Source: Paenibacillus curdlanolyticus YK9 (GTDB lineage: Bacteria > Bacillota > Bacilli > Paenibacillales > Paenibacillaceae). Taken from it: a stretch of 64,000 nucleotides of DNA. The stretch covers positions 124,001 to 188,000 of the forward strand of contig NZ_AEDD01000012.1 of assembly GCF_000179615.1 (NCBI RefSeq), written 5' to 3'. Shown in pieces: positions 8,484-20,710 of this stretch (within the stretch, counting starts at the first letter, position 1; each line of letters starts with the position of its first letter). The position numbers and the translations under genes were made by a program. A model generated the notes under the pieces. It was not told the DNA's origin. It did not search any database and saw only the letters and a program-made list of their open reading frames with translations.

Positions 8484-9599
8484 ATGGAAAAAGGACGCAT
8501 ATCTGCAGCGCAGCTATCGATTCTTGCGTTCATGTCCGTCTTGGCGACATCCCTGCTAGCCGCCCCCGGGATCGTCGCGGGTGCGGCTCACCAAGATATG
8601 TGGCTGTCTCCTTTATGGGCGTCCAGCGTGGGCTTTCTCGTCATGTGGATGCTAGTGAAGCTTAACCAGCTGCACCCGAATGAAACGCTGATTCAATATG
8701 CCGTCACCTTGCTCGGCCGTCCAATCGGCAAGCTTGTCGGCGGGTTCTACCTCTTCTTCACCATCTATACGACGAGCAGCGTTCTGCGCCAGTTTACTGA
8801 CTTTGTAAAATTGACCTTCCTGCTCAAAACGCCTTCTTTCGTCATTTCGAGCAGTATGGCGCTCATCTGCGCGTTATGCGTCAGAGGCGGTATCGAAATG
8901 GTTGGCCGGCTTCCCATGCTGCTGCTTCCATTCATTGCAGCATTTATTCTGATGATCTACATGCCAAGCATTTTTGAGCTGAAGATGAGCAAATTTCAGC
9001 CCTTTCTAGGTGATGGAGTCCCTCCTTCCTTAATCGGCGCGTTCAAGCTGATGTCTTGGCTGCCCGGCTTTACGTTCACAAGCTACTACTTGCCCTACGT
9101 CGCAAACAAACGGCATATGCTTCGCTGGGCTTGTCTGTCCGTTGCGCTGTTTACTTCGGTGATGTGCATCACCTTCGTGATCATATATGCGGTCTTAGGT
9201 TCCGCAACAGCGAATTACGCCTATCCCTTCATGGTCATCGCGCGTTTCGTGAGCTTTACTGAATTTTTCGAGCATCTCGAATCGATTGTGATGATGATTT
9301 GGACGCTCGAGATTGTGATACGAATTTCGTTCGGCATATACGGCACATCCCTCGGACTCGCCCAGTGGCTTAATCTACCCGATTACAAGCCGGTTGTTAT
9401 TCCTCTGGGCATGCTGCTCGTCTTATTCAGCTATTGGGGCATATCGAATTCGTACTTTGTTTCCTCGCCGCAAATGATTTTGTTTTATTTGCTTTTTGGA
9501 CTTGTCATTCCCGCAGTGCTGCTTGGAGTCGGTCTTATCCGCCATCGAATATTGCGCCCAGCCGCCAGCGGCTTGGAAGGAGGTAAGCCTGCGACATGA
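8484..9599 (+). CDS. Spore germinant receptor B subunit (GerAB/ArcD/ProY family), first copy
   Basis: This 371-residue protein has about ten hydrophobic segments and belongs to the APC superfamily branch of germinant receptor B subunits, which are thought to bind the germinant. The start MEKGRISAAQL is shared almost exactly with the two later B genes. The ATG at 8484 has a GGAGAGGAG site upstream. Its end overlaps the following small gene by four bases. Confidence 0.93.
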   Translation: MEKGRISAAQLSILAFMSVLATSLLAAPGIVAGAAHQDMWLSPLWASSVGFLVMWMLVKLNQLHPNETLIQYAVTLLGRPIGKLVGGFYLFFTIYTTSSVLRQFTDFVKLTFLLKTPSFVISSSMALICALCVRGGIEMVGRLPMLLLPFIAAFILMIYMPSIFELKMSKFQPFLGDGVPPSLIGAFKLMSWLPGFTFTSYYLPYVANKRHMLRWACLSVALFTSVMCITFVIIYAVLGSATANYAYPFMVIARFVSFTEFFEHLESIVMMIWTLEIVIRISFGIYGTSLGLAQWLNLPDYKPVVIPLGMLLVLFSYWGISNSYFVSSPQMILFYLLFGLVIPAVLLGVGLIRHRILRPAASGLEGGKPAT

Positions 9600-9823
9600 A
9601 TATCTCATTGAACAGCTTGTTTGCGCTGGTCGTTGCCGGAATTGCGATGGTCGCCTACGATTGGCGCAGCATGAAGGACATTCGGACCAAAGCGGTCTAT
9701 CTTGTGCTGTTCGGCTGCGGCTTCACGCTCTCCGTTACGCTGCTTTTTTATCCGGAGCTGCCTGGTCCTTCCGATTTGCTGCGGCCCATTTTCGCCCCGG
9801 CTGCTAAGCTGCTTTTGAAATAG
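9596..9823 (+). CDS. Small two-helix membrane protein, probable germinant receptor D-type subunit (copy 2)
   Basis: This 75-residue protein has the same length and layout as the small gene at 8223, including DIRTK and YPELPGP. Two hydrophobic segments lie at about 7-22 and 35-52. The start overlaps the end of the first B gene (ATGA) and follows GGAGG. A duplicated D-B unit is the simplest reading of the cluster. Confidence 0.8.
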   Translation: MNISLNSLFALVVAGIAMVAYDWRSMKDIRTKAVYLVLFGCGFTLSVTLLFYPELPGPSDLLRPIFAPAAKLLLK

Positions 9824-9857
9824 GTTTGCAAAATAATGAGAGAGGAGGTCGGCGGGG

Positions 9858-11000
9858 ATGATGGAGAAAGGCAAAATAAGCGCAGCCCAGCTGGCATGCA
9901 TGATGTATCTGTCGCTTCAAGCTACGGCCACGCTGGCTTCGCCTGCGCTAGTTTACGGCATTTCTCAGAACGACATGTACCTTACGCCATTGTTAGGCTG
10001 CCTGGGCGGCTTCCTGACCGTTTATATTGCGATGTTCCTCCAACGGCAGTATCCCGGCCAGACGCTCGTCCAATATAGCGAATCGATACTCGGCCCATGG
10101 CTCGGCAAGCTGGCCAGTCTCTCTTTTCTGCTCGTATGCCTGTTGATGAATGCCTATCAGCTTCGCCAGTTTTCAGAGCTGATGAATCTTGCCTTCATGG
10201 CCCTTTCGCCTCCTGCCGTATTCTCCTGCACCATGGTGCTCGTCGGATCAATTGCCGTTCGGCTTGGCGTCGAGATTATAGGCAGGCTGTCGCTGCTGTT
10301 TACGCCTATCATTGTCGTTATCGTTGTCATTCTCGTGCTGCCGCTCATACAGGGCATGGAGCCCGATCAATTGCTGCCTTTTCTGGATAAAGGGGTTATG
10401 CCGGTTGTTAAAGGAGCTGCCATTCTGCAAATTTGGTTTCCGCTTTTCATTTATTCCGCCATGTTCTTGCCCTATGTATCGAATATCAACAAGGCTGCTC
10501 GATGGTTATCGTACTCCGTTTGCTGGGCAACTCTCACATTCATCATTACGTTCTTCTACGTGATCATGTCGATCGGGGCCGCCACCCAGCTGTTTTCCTA
10601 TCCATTCCTGCTGCTCAGCCGATACGTCGTCATCGCGAGCTTCATGACGCATTTGGATTCATTAATTATGATCATGTGGGTGCTTGACGTGTTTATACGT
10701 ACGATTGTCATGTACTACGCTGCTGCTTCTGGCATAGCCCAATTATGCAAGCTGCCGTCCTACAAACCGCTTATTTTGCCGATCGGCTTGTGGATCGTCA
10801 TTCTGTCCTTCTGGTCCGTACCCGATATCTCCACCTTTAACGAGAACATCGGAAAGCTGCTTATTTTCGTTTATAGCTATGCCCATCTTGTCATCCCAAT
10901 CATCCTGTACGTTGCGGCGTTGCTCAGGAAGATGACCGCGTCCAACAAGCAGCCGCCCGCAACGAACAACCAAGGAGTGCAACCGAATGGAACAAGGTAA
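9858..11000 (+). CDS. Spore germinant receptor B subunit, second copy
   Basis: This 380-residue protein has about ten membrane segments and starts MMEKGKISAAQLA, like the other two B proteins. AGGAGG lies nine bases before the first ATG. It is clearly diverged from copies one and three, so the three may recognise different ligands; this is inference. It overlaps the third copy by 14 bases. Confidence 0.93.
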   Translation: MMEKGKISAAQLACMMYLSLQATATLASPALVYGISQNDMYLTPLLGCLGGFLTVYIAMFLQRQYPGQTLVQYSESILGPWLGKLASLSFLLVCLLMNAYQLRQFSELMNLAFMALSPPAVFSCTMVLVGSIAVRLGVEIIGRLSLLFTPIIVVIVVILVLPLIQGMEPDQLLPFLDKGVMPVVKGAAILQIWFPLFIYSAMFLPYVSNINKAARWLSYSVCWATLTFIITFFYVIMSIGAATQLFSYPFLLLSRYVVIASFMTHLDSLIMIMWVLDVFIRTIVMYYAAASGIAQLCKLPSYKPLILPIGLWIVILSFWSVPDISTFNENIGKLLIFVYSYAHLVIPIILYVAALLRKMTASNKQPPATNNQGVQPNGTR

Positions 11001-12129
11001 AATATCTAGCGCCCAGGTAGCCTGCCTGTTTTTTATGGCGACATTATCTACATCCATGCTCACAGGACCTTCTTTCATCTTCAACCTTGCCGGTCGTGAC
11101 ATGTGGCTATCCGCCATTCTCTCGCCGCTTGTTGGGATACCGCTCATATTCATCATCATTTTCCTGCATAAGCTATTTCCCGGCCAAACGATCATTCAGT
11201 ATAATCGTACCCTGCTCGGCAAAGTCATAGGCACGCCGCTCAGCCTGCTGTTCCTGTTTAACCTGCTCATTCTCAACGGCATCCAGACCAGACAGTTTTT
11301 CGACTTCATGTCGCAAAATTATTTCACTAAAACGCCTGGCATCCTTTTTGCCGCAAGCATGACGCTTATCGGAGCCATTGCCATTCGCTGCGGGGTCGAA
11401 ATCATCTGCCGGATTGCCATGCTGCTGACGCCGCTTATTATTTTGATCGTATTCGCGATCATCCTGCCGCTTACGAAGGAGATTGATCTTAATCGACTGC
11501 TTCCCATAATGGAAAACGGGTTTGTTCCTGTGGCCAAAGGCACGTTCGCGCTGCAGACCTGGTTTTCGATGTATGCCTATATGTCATTTTTTCTGCCCTT
11601 TGTTTCGAATGCGAAGCGTCTCTTTCATTGGGGCTTTATGGCTGCCCTTTGGACGGCTGCTACTTTCTTAAGCGCCTTCGTCTATATCATCGGCACACTT
11701 GGCGAAGCGGTACCCAACTACATGTACCCCTTCATGATTCTTAGCCGTTATGTAGAGATATTCGAATTTATCGAGCACTTGGATTCCTTACTTATGCTAT
11801 TTTGGGTGCTGGATGTTTTTTTGAGAACCTGCATGACCTATTTCGCTATCACAGCCGGCTTTGCCCAATTGTTCGGCACCGCCAATATACGCGCGATTGT
11901 GATGCCTGTCGGCCTGCTGATCCTTTGTTTTTCTTTCTGGTCGATACCTGATTTGACCGCATTCCGGTCTATGACCTCTACTTACACGCTTTCCTACGTT
12001 GTTATGAACATGATATATCCCTGCCTGCTCCTTGCTATTGCCGTATTGCGAGGGTTTCGCCCCCCGGCCTCCGATTCTAACGCGAACGATCATGCGCTAG
12101 GCACAACGGGGGCGAACGCTCCTTCCTAA
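10987..12129 (+). CDS. Spore germinant receptor B subunit, third copy
   Basis: This 380-residue protein has about ten membrane segments and starts MEQGKISSAQVA. An AAGGAG site lies inside the end of the second copy. It shows the same family features as the two preceding B proteins and is the last gene of the cluster. A strong hairpin terminator follows. Confidence 0.93.
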   Translation: MEQGKISSAQVACLFFMATLSTSMLTGPSFIFNLAGRDMWLSAILSPLVGIPLIFIIIFLHKLFPGQTIIQYNRTLLGKVIGTPLSLLFLFNLLILNGIQTRQFFDFMSQNYFTKTPGILFAASMTLIGAIAIRCGVEIICRIAMLLTPLIILIVFAIILPLTKEIDLNRLLPIMENGFVPVAKGTFALQTWFSMYAYMSFFLPFVSNAKRLFHWGFMAALWTAATFLSAFVYIIGTLGEAVPNYMYPFMILSRYVEIFEFIEHLDSLLMLFWVLDVFLRTCMTYFAITAGFAQLFGTANIRAIVMPVGLLILCFSFWSIPDLTAFRSMTSTYTLSYVVMNMIYPCLLLAIAVLRGFRPPASDSNANDHALGTTGANAPS

Positions 12130-12131
12130 CA

Positions 12132-12175
12132 CAAAAAAACCGCAGGCCTCTCTTCATCGAGAGACTTGCGGTTTC
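12132..12175. terminator. Bidirectional terminator between the germination cluster and the phosphatase gene
   Basis: The arms AAACCGCA and TGCGGTTT flank an inner stem CTCTC/GAGAG around 12148-12164. A run of seven A residues on the left gives a U tract for minus-strand transcripts; the right side is T-rich for the plus strand. Confidence 0.85.
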
Positions 12176-12189
12176 ATTCTGTTCGCCCT

Positions 12190-12984
12190 TTATTCAGCAG
12201 CTCCTCTGCCAAACAGCCGTTTCATTTTACCCCACGCTCCTGTTGCATCTACAACCGGTACAGCTAAAGAAGGTATCGGTTGATCATCGACCAGCAGCTG
12301 AGCGTTGCGCTTATATGCCGTTGCAATACGGCTACCCAGCTTATCTGCGACCTTCTCATAAGCTTCCTCCAAGCGGAAGCTTCTCCGATCGCAATGATGG
12401 GCGTCTGAAGAAACCAAATGGATGAGTCCCTGTCTGCACATCATCCAAGCTGCTCGTTCAATGCCTTTGCCGAATGAGCCAATCAGCGAGTGAGCTGTAA
12501 CCTGCGCCAACGCGCCAAGCTCGATGAGACGCAACAGCTTGTTCGTATCGCCCGCCAGCTCGCGATTACGCTCGGGATGAGCAATGACGGGGATGACCCC
12601 TTTAAGGGACAACTCATAGATCAGCTCAGGAACGCCGTCCGGCACAGAACCCGAAGGAAGCTCGAGCAGCAAATAACGCGATCCTGCTAGCGTCACTAAC
12701 TCCCCTTGCTCCAAATTGTCCAGCAGCTCCTTGTGATACCGTACTTCTTGTCCATGTCGAACGGACAGCGGAATGCCGGCTTCATGCAGCCGTTCATTCA
12801 ACTGTGCGGTCAACGCGACTACATCCACTGCCTTGTTGTAATAGCGTTCATCCGCATGATGCGGTGTCGCGACGACCGTCGTAATTCCCCCTGCAACGGC
12901 TGCCCGTGCAAGCGCCAAGGATTCCTCCCAATCACTAGCTCCATCATCAATACCAGGAAGAATATGCGTGTGGATATCAATCAT
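12190..12984 (-). CDS. CpsB/CapC-family protein-tyrosine phosphatase (YwqE-like)
   Basis: This 264-residue metal-dependent PHP-fold phosphatase belongs to the family that dephosphorylates bacterial tyrosine kinases controlling capsule or exopolysaccharide synthesis. Metal-binding motifs are visible: DIHTHILPGIDDG at the N-terminus, ATPHH, HGQEVRY, AHPERN and SSDAHH. I chose the ATG at 12984 with AGGTG upstream; a longer in-frame start at 13008 lacks a site. No kinase gene is adjacent. The polysaccharide cluster lies 43 kb away at the right end of the window. Confidence 0.92.
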   Translation of the reverse strand: MIDIHTHILPGIDDGASDWEESLALARAAVAGGITTVVATPHHADERYYNKAVDVVALTAQLNERLHEAGIPLSVRHGQEVRYHKELLDNLEQGELVTLAGSRYLLLELPSGSVPDGVPELIYELSLKGVIPVIAHPERNRELAGDTNKLLRLIELGALAQVTAHSLIGSFGKGIERAAWMMCRQGLIHLVSSDAHHCDRRSFRLEEAYEKVADKLGSRIATAYKRNAQLLVDDQPIPSLAVPVVDATGAWGKMKRLFGRGAAE

Positions 12985-13040
12985 ACGGACACCTCGCTCG
13001 ACATACATCTTTTATTTTGTTGCTGATAATTATGTACGTC

Positions 13041-13049
13041 ATTATAGCA
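13041..13049 (-). promoter_or_regulatory. Extended -10 promoter of the phosphatase gene
   Basis: On the minus strand TGC is followed directly by TATAAT, an extended -10 element. No good -35 is present. It lies about 57 bases upstream of the start codon. Confidence 0.5.
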
Positions 13050-13073
13050 CAGAAGTGTCCAAATACAGATATA

Positions 13074-13114
13074 ACCAAAAAGAAACACCGCCCCTAAGGA
13101 CGGTGTTTCTTTTC
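13074..13114 (-). terminator. Terminator of the atp operon
   Basis: The arms AGAAACACCG (13081-13090) and CGGTGTTTCT (13101-13110) form a 10-bp stem. On the minus strand it is followed by TTTTT. It could also stop plus-strand transcripts. Confidence 0.85.
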
Positions 13115-13144
13115 ATCGGAATACCGCGATACGGTAAGAGCCGA

Positions 13145-13540
13145 TTATTTTTTGATGCTAATCCGGTTCAATGCACGTTGAAGGGCAAGCTCGGCACGGC
13201 GATAGTCAACCTCGTCGCGCTTCGCGCTGAGACGCTGCTCTGCGCGCTCTTTCGACGCTTCTGCACGGGCAAGGTCGATGTCGCCAGCCAGCTCAGCGCT
13301 CTCCGCGAGGATAACAACTTTATCCTTGCGAATTTCGATGAAGCCGCCAGAGACAGCCAACGTTTCCGTAGCGCCGTCCTTCTTGATGACAACCGGGGCG
13401 ATCCGAAGAGGGGTTACGAGCGGAATGTGATTCGGCAAAATGCCGAGCTCGCCGTCCGCGCCCTTTACGCTCACCATATTGACTTCCTGCGCGTACACTT
13501 TACGCTCAGGCGTAACAATCTCTAATAAAAGGGTGCTCAT
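13145..13540 (-). CDS. atpC: ATP synthase F1 epsilon subunit
   Basis: This 131-residue protein is the last gene of the atp operon. It has the N-terminal beta-sandwich (ADGELGILPNHIPLVTPL) and a C-terminal two-helix domain rich in Ala, Glu and Arg. The subunit couples rotation and can inhibit hydrolysis. It starts 23 bases after atpD. Confidence 0.97.
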   Translation of the reverse strand: MSTLLLEIVTPERKVYAQEVNMVSVKGADGELGILPNHIPLVTPLRIAPVVIKKDGATETLAVSGGFIEIRKDKVVILAESAELAGDIDLARAEASKERAEQRLSAKRDEVDYRRAELALQRALNRISIKK

Positions 13541-13563
13541 GTGGAATCCTCCCGCCTATCGCT

Positions 13564-14982
<1,419 letters not shown>

Positions 14983-15065
14983 TTATTGTTGTCATTCGCA
15001 GCCTCATTACCGTTCCAGCTGTTTGAGCGGAACCAGTCTCTTATGAGGCTGCATTGAACGAAACC

Positions 15066-15929
15066 TTATTGCTGCGCGTTCGCTCCGCCAACAATTTCCG
15101 CGATTTCCTGTGTAATTGCTGCCTGACGTGCACGGTTGTACGTCAACGTCAAGCTTGCAATCATCTTCGTCGCGTTCTTCGTTGCATTGCCCATCGCGGT
15201 CATACGTGCGCCGTGCTCACTCGCTTTGCCTTCCAATACAGCGCTGTAAATAACAGTCTCTGCATATTTCGGAAGGAGATTGTCGAGCACCTTCTCAGGT
15301 GACGGCTCATATTCATAGCTCGCGCTCGTTGTACCCGTCAATTGCGACTGATCCAATGGAAGCAGCTGCTTCAGGGTAGGCACTTGCGAGATTGCGTTAA
15401 TAAATTGGTTGTACACCAGATAAAGCTCGTCATATTTGCCTGATTCGAAGCCTTGAACAGCTGCTGCTGCCAAAGTCTTGATGTCAGCAAATCTCGGAGA
15501 GTCGGAAAGCCCGATCACTTCTTCAACGATCGCAATGTTGCGACGCTTGAAGTAATCGCGGCCTTTACGTCCGATGACGAAAAGGTCGTACTCAGCAGGA
15601 GACTTATGCTTCTCCTGAATCGTCGTCCATACTTTACGAAGCAAGTTGGCATTGTAACCACCTGCCAGACCGCGGTCCGAAGTGACGACCAAGTAAGCCG
15701 AACGCTTCACTTCGCGGCTTTGCAGCATGGGATGCTTAACCGTGCCTCCGCCCGATGCAATGCTCGCTACGACTTCTTTGATTTTGTCGGTATATGGACG
15801 TGATGCTAGTGCAGCATCCTGGGCTCTTTTGAGCTTTGCGGATGATACCATCTCCATTGCCTTCGTAATCTGTTTCGTATTCTGCGTGCTCTTGATCGAA
15901 CGCTTGATTTCGCGCATACCTTTAGCCAT
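15066..15929 (-). CDS. atpG: ATP synthase F1 gamma subunit
   Basis: This 287-residue central-stalk subunit has the conserved N-terminal helix (MREIKRSIKSTQNTKQITKA) and the C-terminal helix (ARQAAITQEIAEIVGGA). It lies between atpA and atpD in the standard order. Confidence 0.98.
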   Translation of the reverse strand: MAKGMREIKRSIKSTQNTKQITKAMEMVSSAKLKRAQDAALASRPYTDKIKEVVASIASGGGTVKHPMLQSREVKRSAYLVVTSDRGLAGGYNANLLRKVWTTIQEKHKSPAEYDLFVIGRKGRDYFKRRNIAIVEEVIGLSDSPRFADIKTLAAAAVQGFESGKYDELYLVYNQFINAISQVPTLKQLLPLDQSQLTGTTSASYEYEPSPEKVLDNLLPKYAETVIYSAVLEGKASEHGARMTAMGNATKNATKMIASLTLTYNRARQAAITQEIAEIVGGANAQQ

Positions 15930-16017
15930 TCGTTGTCACCACCTTATTACCGGACAGGGGGCGAAATCGAAATTTCGCCATGCCTGGTTCTATTCCGCGT
16001 TATTGTGAAGAAATGGT

Positions 16018-17547
<1,530 letters not shown>

Positions 17548-18096
17548 CTACAGTGCTCGTTTGTTCAACGATTTTTGCAAACGATCCAATTTGCCCGCCA
17601 AGCTGCCATCATACAGACGGTCGCCGATGCGAACTTGAATACCGCCGAGCAAAGCTGGTTCAACCACTTGCTCCGCCGTAATTTTCTTGCCAGTCAATCC
17701 GCTGAATTGCGCGGCTACGTTGCCGAGTTCCTCTTCGCTAAGCGCTTGCGCCGTATATACAGTCGCTCGTGCTTGACCGAGCGCCTCGCCCGCGATTTTC
17801 ACGTAAGCGCCGTAAACGTCGCTGACGACATTTTGACGGCCGTTCGCGAGGAGCAGCTCCAGCGTATTCAGTACGATGTATGAAACCCGATCCGCAAACA
17901 CGCTGCGGAGCAGTTCGCTCTTGCGAGCGGCGTCGACCGATGGAAGCGCCAGAAACTTCTGAACGTCCGAATCGCTCGTGATCGCCTGTACGATCAGCTT
18001 CAGCTGGTCTTCGACTTCTGCGACAACCTGCTGCTGCTGTGCAATATCAAACAAAGCTTTGGCGTAGCGCTTCGCTACTACGACATCGCGGCTCAT
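17548..18096 (-). CDS. atpH: ATP synthase F1 delta subunit
   Basis: This 182-residue peripheral-stalk subunit has the N-terminal AKRYAKALFDIA and C-terminal GGIQVRIGDRLYDGSLAGKL stretches that are typical of the family. Its start overlaps the atpF stop by four bases. Confidence 0.97.
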   Translation of the reverse strand: MSRDVVVAKRYAKALFDIAQQQQVVAEVEDQLKLIVQAITSDSDVQKFLALPSVDAARKSELLRSVFADRVSYIVLNTLELLLANGRQNVVSDVYGAYVKIAGEALGQARATVYTAQALSEEELGNVAAQFSGLTGKKITAEQVVEPALLGGIQVRIGDRLYDGSLAGKLDRLQKSLNKRAL

Positions 18097-18575
18097 TTGC
18101 TTCCTACCTCTTTCAGGTATTGGTTAACGAGCTGCTCTTGCGACTTCTCATCGATTTGTTTCTCGATGATCTTCGAAGCGATTTTAACGGACATGCCGCC
18201 GACTTCGCCGCGAAGCGCTGCAATTGCTTTGTTTTTCTCGCTCTCGATATCTTTAACCGCATCGTCTTTCAGGCGGGACGCTTCCGTCTTCGCGGTAACG
18301 ATGATGTCGTCCGCTTGTTTGGAGCTCGTCGCTTTCGCCTGCTCGATGATGTCATAAGCTTCTTTACGCGCTTGTTGAAGTGCTTGTTTCTGTTCTTCCA
18401 GGTGCTGCGCTGCTTGGTTGCGGCTATTCTCTGCATTGTCAAGCTGGCCTTGGATCAGCTCTTTACGCTGCTCCATAATGCCAAGCAGAGGACCGAACGC
18501 GTAACGCTTCAACAGCAGGAAGAGAATCAGAAACGCCGCTAATTGGATGAAAAACGTGGACCAAGTGATATGCAC
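18093..18575 (-). CDS. atpF: ATP synthase Fo b subunit
   Basis: This 160-residue protein has one N-terminal membrane helix (about residues 6-24) followed by a long charged, Ala/Glu/Lys/Gln-rich coiled coil. It forms the peripheral stalk dimer. A 170-bp gap separates it from atpE, larger than the other gaps in the operon; I see no gene in it. Confidence 0.97.
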   Translation of the reverse strand: MHITWSTFFIQLAAFLILFLLLKRYAFGPLLGIMEQRKELIQGQLDNAENSRNQAAQHLEEQKQALQQARKEAYDIIEQAKATSSKQADDIIVTAKTEASRLKDDAVKDIESEKNKAIAALRGEVGGMSVKIASKIIEKQIDEKSQEQLVNQYLKEVGSK

Positions 18576-18745
18576 TGGGCGTCACTCCCTTCTTTAGCAA
18601 TCGGTATTACACGTGCGTACACGGATCATTCATTGTTTAGGAGGAAAGCCCGTATTGCATCTTGCGGATGAACCGGACTTTCCTGTCGAACATAAGGAAG
18701 GCGCGGAGGCTAAGGCACTCCCCGCCATTCCCGTTTATACGGTTA

Positions 18746-19078
<333 letters not shown>

Positions 19079-19837
19079 TTAATGCTTCTCTTCGTGTACG
19101 ATCGATTGCGACATGTAAACCATCGTCAACATGACGAAGACGAAAGCTTGAATCGCGCCGACGAATACGCTGAAGCCTTGCCATACGACGAGCGGGATAA
19201 TCCCGACCCATCCCAGACCGCTTACGATAACGCCGATCATAACCTCGCCGGCAAAGATATTACCGTAGAGACGAAGCGCAAGCGACAGCGGCTTGGACAC
19301 TTCCTTGATCAGGTTCAATGGCAGGAAAGGAACATACGGCTCGAAGTAGTGTTTGAAGTAATGCTTCGTGTTGCGACGCATACCTTCGATGTGCGTGAGC
19401 AGGATAACGATAACCGTCAATGCAGCCGTAACCGCTACGTCAGCCGTAGGCGATTTCCACCAAGCGACGTGAGCTTCGCTCTCGCCTCCCAAGTCCAGCT
19501 CCATGCCGAAAATCGTTGCGCCATGATGCACTTCCGTCGCAATGCCGAACGGCAGTCCGAGCATGTTGCCGACAAAGATATACATGATCAGGGAAAGACC
19601 CAGAATCAAATACGGTTTGCCCTTCTTGAAGTCCATCGTCGTACCAATAATGTTGATAACAAATTCGATAACCCATTCCAGGAAATTCTGCATCTTGGTA
19701 GGCTTATCCACCGACATACCGCGCACGGATACGAGCGCCAGCACGAGCACGATGATGCTGGTGACAATGATCATGAAGATGGCCGCGAGGTCAAATTCAA
19801 TTCCCCATTTGTGAACGACAGGAAAAATATGATCCAT
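19079..19837 (-). CDS. atpB: ATP synthase Fo a subunit
   Basis: This 252-residue membrane subunit forms the proton half-channels. The essential arginine lies in the SLALRLYGNIFAGE segment. About five or six hydrophobic segments are visible. It starts directly at the atpI stop. Confidence 0.97.
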   Translation of the reverse strand: MDHIFPVVHKWGIEFDLAAIFMIIVTSIIVLVLALVSVRGMSVDKPTKMQNFLEWVIEFVINIIGTTMDFKKGKPYLILGLSLIMYIFVGNMLGLPFGIATEVHHGATIFGMELDLGGESEAHVAWWKSPTADVAVTAALTVIVILLTHIEGMRRNTKHYFKHYFEPYVPFLPLNLIKEVSKPLSLALRLYGNIFAGEVMIGVIVSGLGWVGIIPLVVWQGFSVFVGAIQAFVFVMLTMVYMSQSIVHEEKH

Positions 19838-20250
19838 TAGTTGTTTTCACCCCTTTCATCGAGGGATTGCGTACGCTCCCGCTTGCGTATGGTCCAAAAT
19901 CCCAGTAAGAGTGTTGCCAATTGGGCGACAATTAATCCAGCGGCAACTGCCTCAATACGGAAATCGAACGTTCTTGTCGCGATAACTGCCGCGAGTACCC
20001 CGATACAGGCGCGTGTGACGTAGCCAAGCGTTGAACGCCTGTTCCCGCCCGCCGCCGCGTTTTCCCCGATACGGATCACTTTCCAGCCCAGGTGAAGCGC
20101 ATTCACCAAGCTTGCGATTGTTCCAATGACAAGACCGCCCCACCATGCTTGCTGCGCCGGAAAAACAGCCCAACACACACAGCAAACGGACAAAAAAAAG
20201 AACGTCAATCGTGTAACGGTTTTCAGGTAGGCCGACAAGTTGTCGATCAA
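19837..20250 (-). CDS. atpI: ATP synthase accessory protein I, TTG start
   Basis: This 137-residue protein has four hydrophobic segments and takes the AtpI position at the head of the atp operon. AtpI is implicated in c-ring assembly and magnesium transport. The start is placed at the TTG at 20250 because it overlaps the atpZ stop as TTGA, an arrangement typical of coupled translation. Upstream codons in this frame are arginine-rich readthrough of atpZ. Confidence 0.85.
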   Translation of the reverse strand: MIDNLSAYLKTVTRLTFFFLSVCCVCWAVFPAQQAWWGGLVIGTIASLVNALHLGWKVIRIGENAAAGGNRRSTLGYVTRACIGVLAAVIATRTFDFRIEAVAAGLIVAQLATLLLGFWTIRKRERTQSLDERGENN

Positions 20251-20522
20251 GATCCTCTGCCCCCCGTGAACACCCGTATTAGAAAATAAATCGTCACGAC
20301 GCCGACGCCAAGGCCTGCAAGCAGTCCGACCAAGTACCAATAGTTCGTGCCTTGTGCGGCATCCGCTTTGGAACCGAGCCAAACGCCTACCCCTAAACAT
20401 ACGGCAAGGTCAGCCCCTACGGTGCCGACCAGCCCCATTGCGCGCCAAGGATTGTCCCCAAGGCCACTGTCCCGCGCGTTTCGATTATTTTCCGAAGGTG
20501 GTTTTTCATTGGACGGATTCAT
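20247..20522 (-). CDS. atpZ: AtpZ/AtpI-family small membrane protein
   Basis: This 91-residue protein has a hydrophilic N-terminus of about 25 residues and two membrane helices (about 30-48 and 62-84), the AtpZ layout. GGAGTGATT precedes the ATG. It is the first gene of the atp operon, behind a near-consensus promoter. Confidence 0.88.
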   Translation of the reverse strand: MNPSNEKPPSENNRNARDSGLGDNPWRAMGLVGTVGADLAVCLGVGVWLGSKADAAQGTNYWYLVGLLAGLGVGVVTIYFLIRVFTGGRGS

Positions 20523-20548
20523 TGGGAATCACTCCAAAACTCTCATTT

Positions 20549-20578
20549 ATTTTAGCGAAGCGCCCACCGTTCTGTCAA
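20549..20578 (-). promoter_or_regulatory. Sigma-A promoter of the atp operon
   Basis: On the minus strand TTGACA (20573-20578) and TAAAAT (20549-20554) are separated by 18 bases. The -35 is perfect. It lies 27 bases before the atpZ start. Confidence 0.75.
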
Positions 20579-20710
20579 TTCATATAAATTCAAACATTTA
20601 GTGAACGGTGCTCCGAAAACCCTTATGCAGCAAGGATTTCCGGATTTTCAAACCGTACAGTACAACTGTATGCTGTAGTCTTCTAGCAATGACCCGCTTC
20701 CGCCTCAAAA

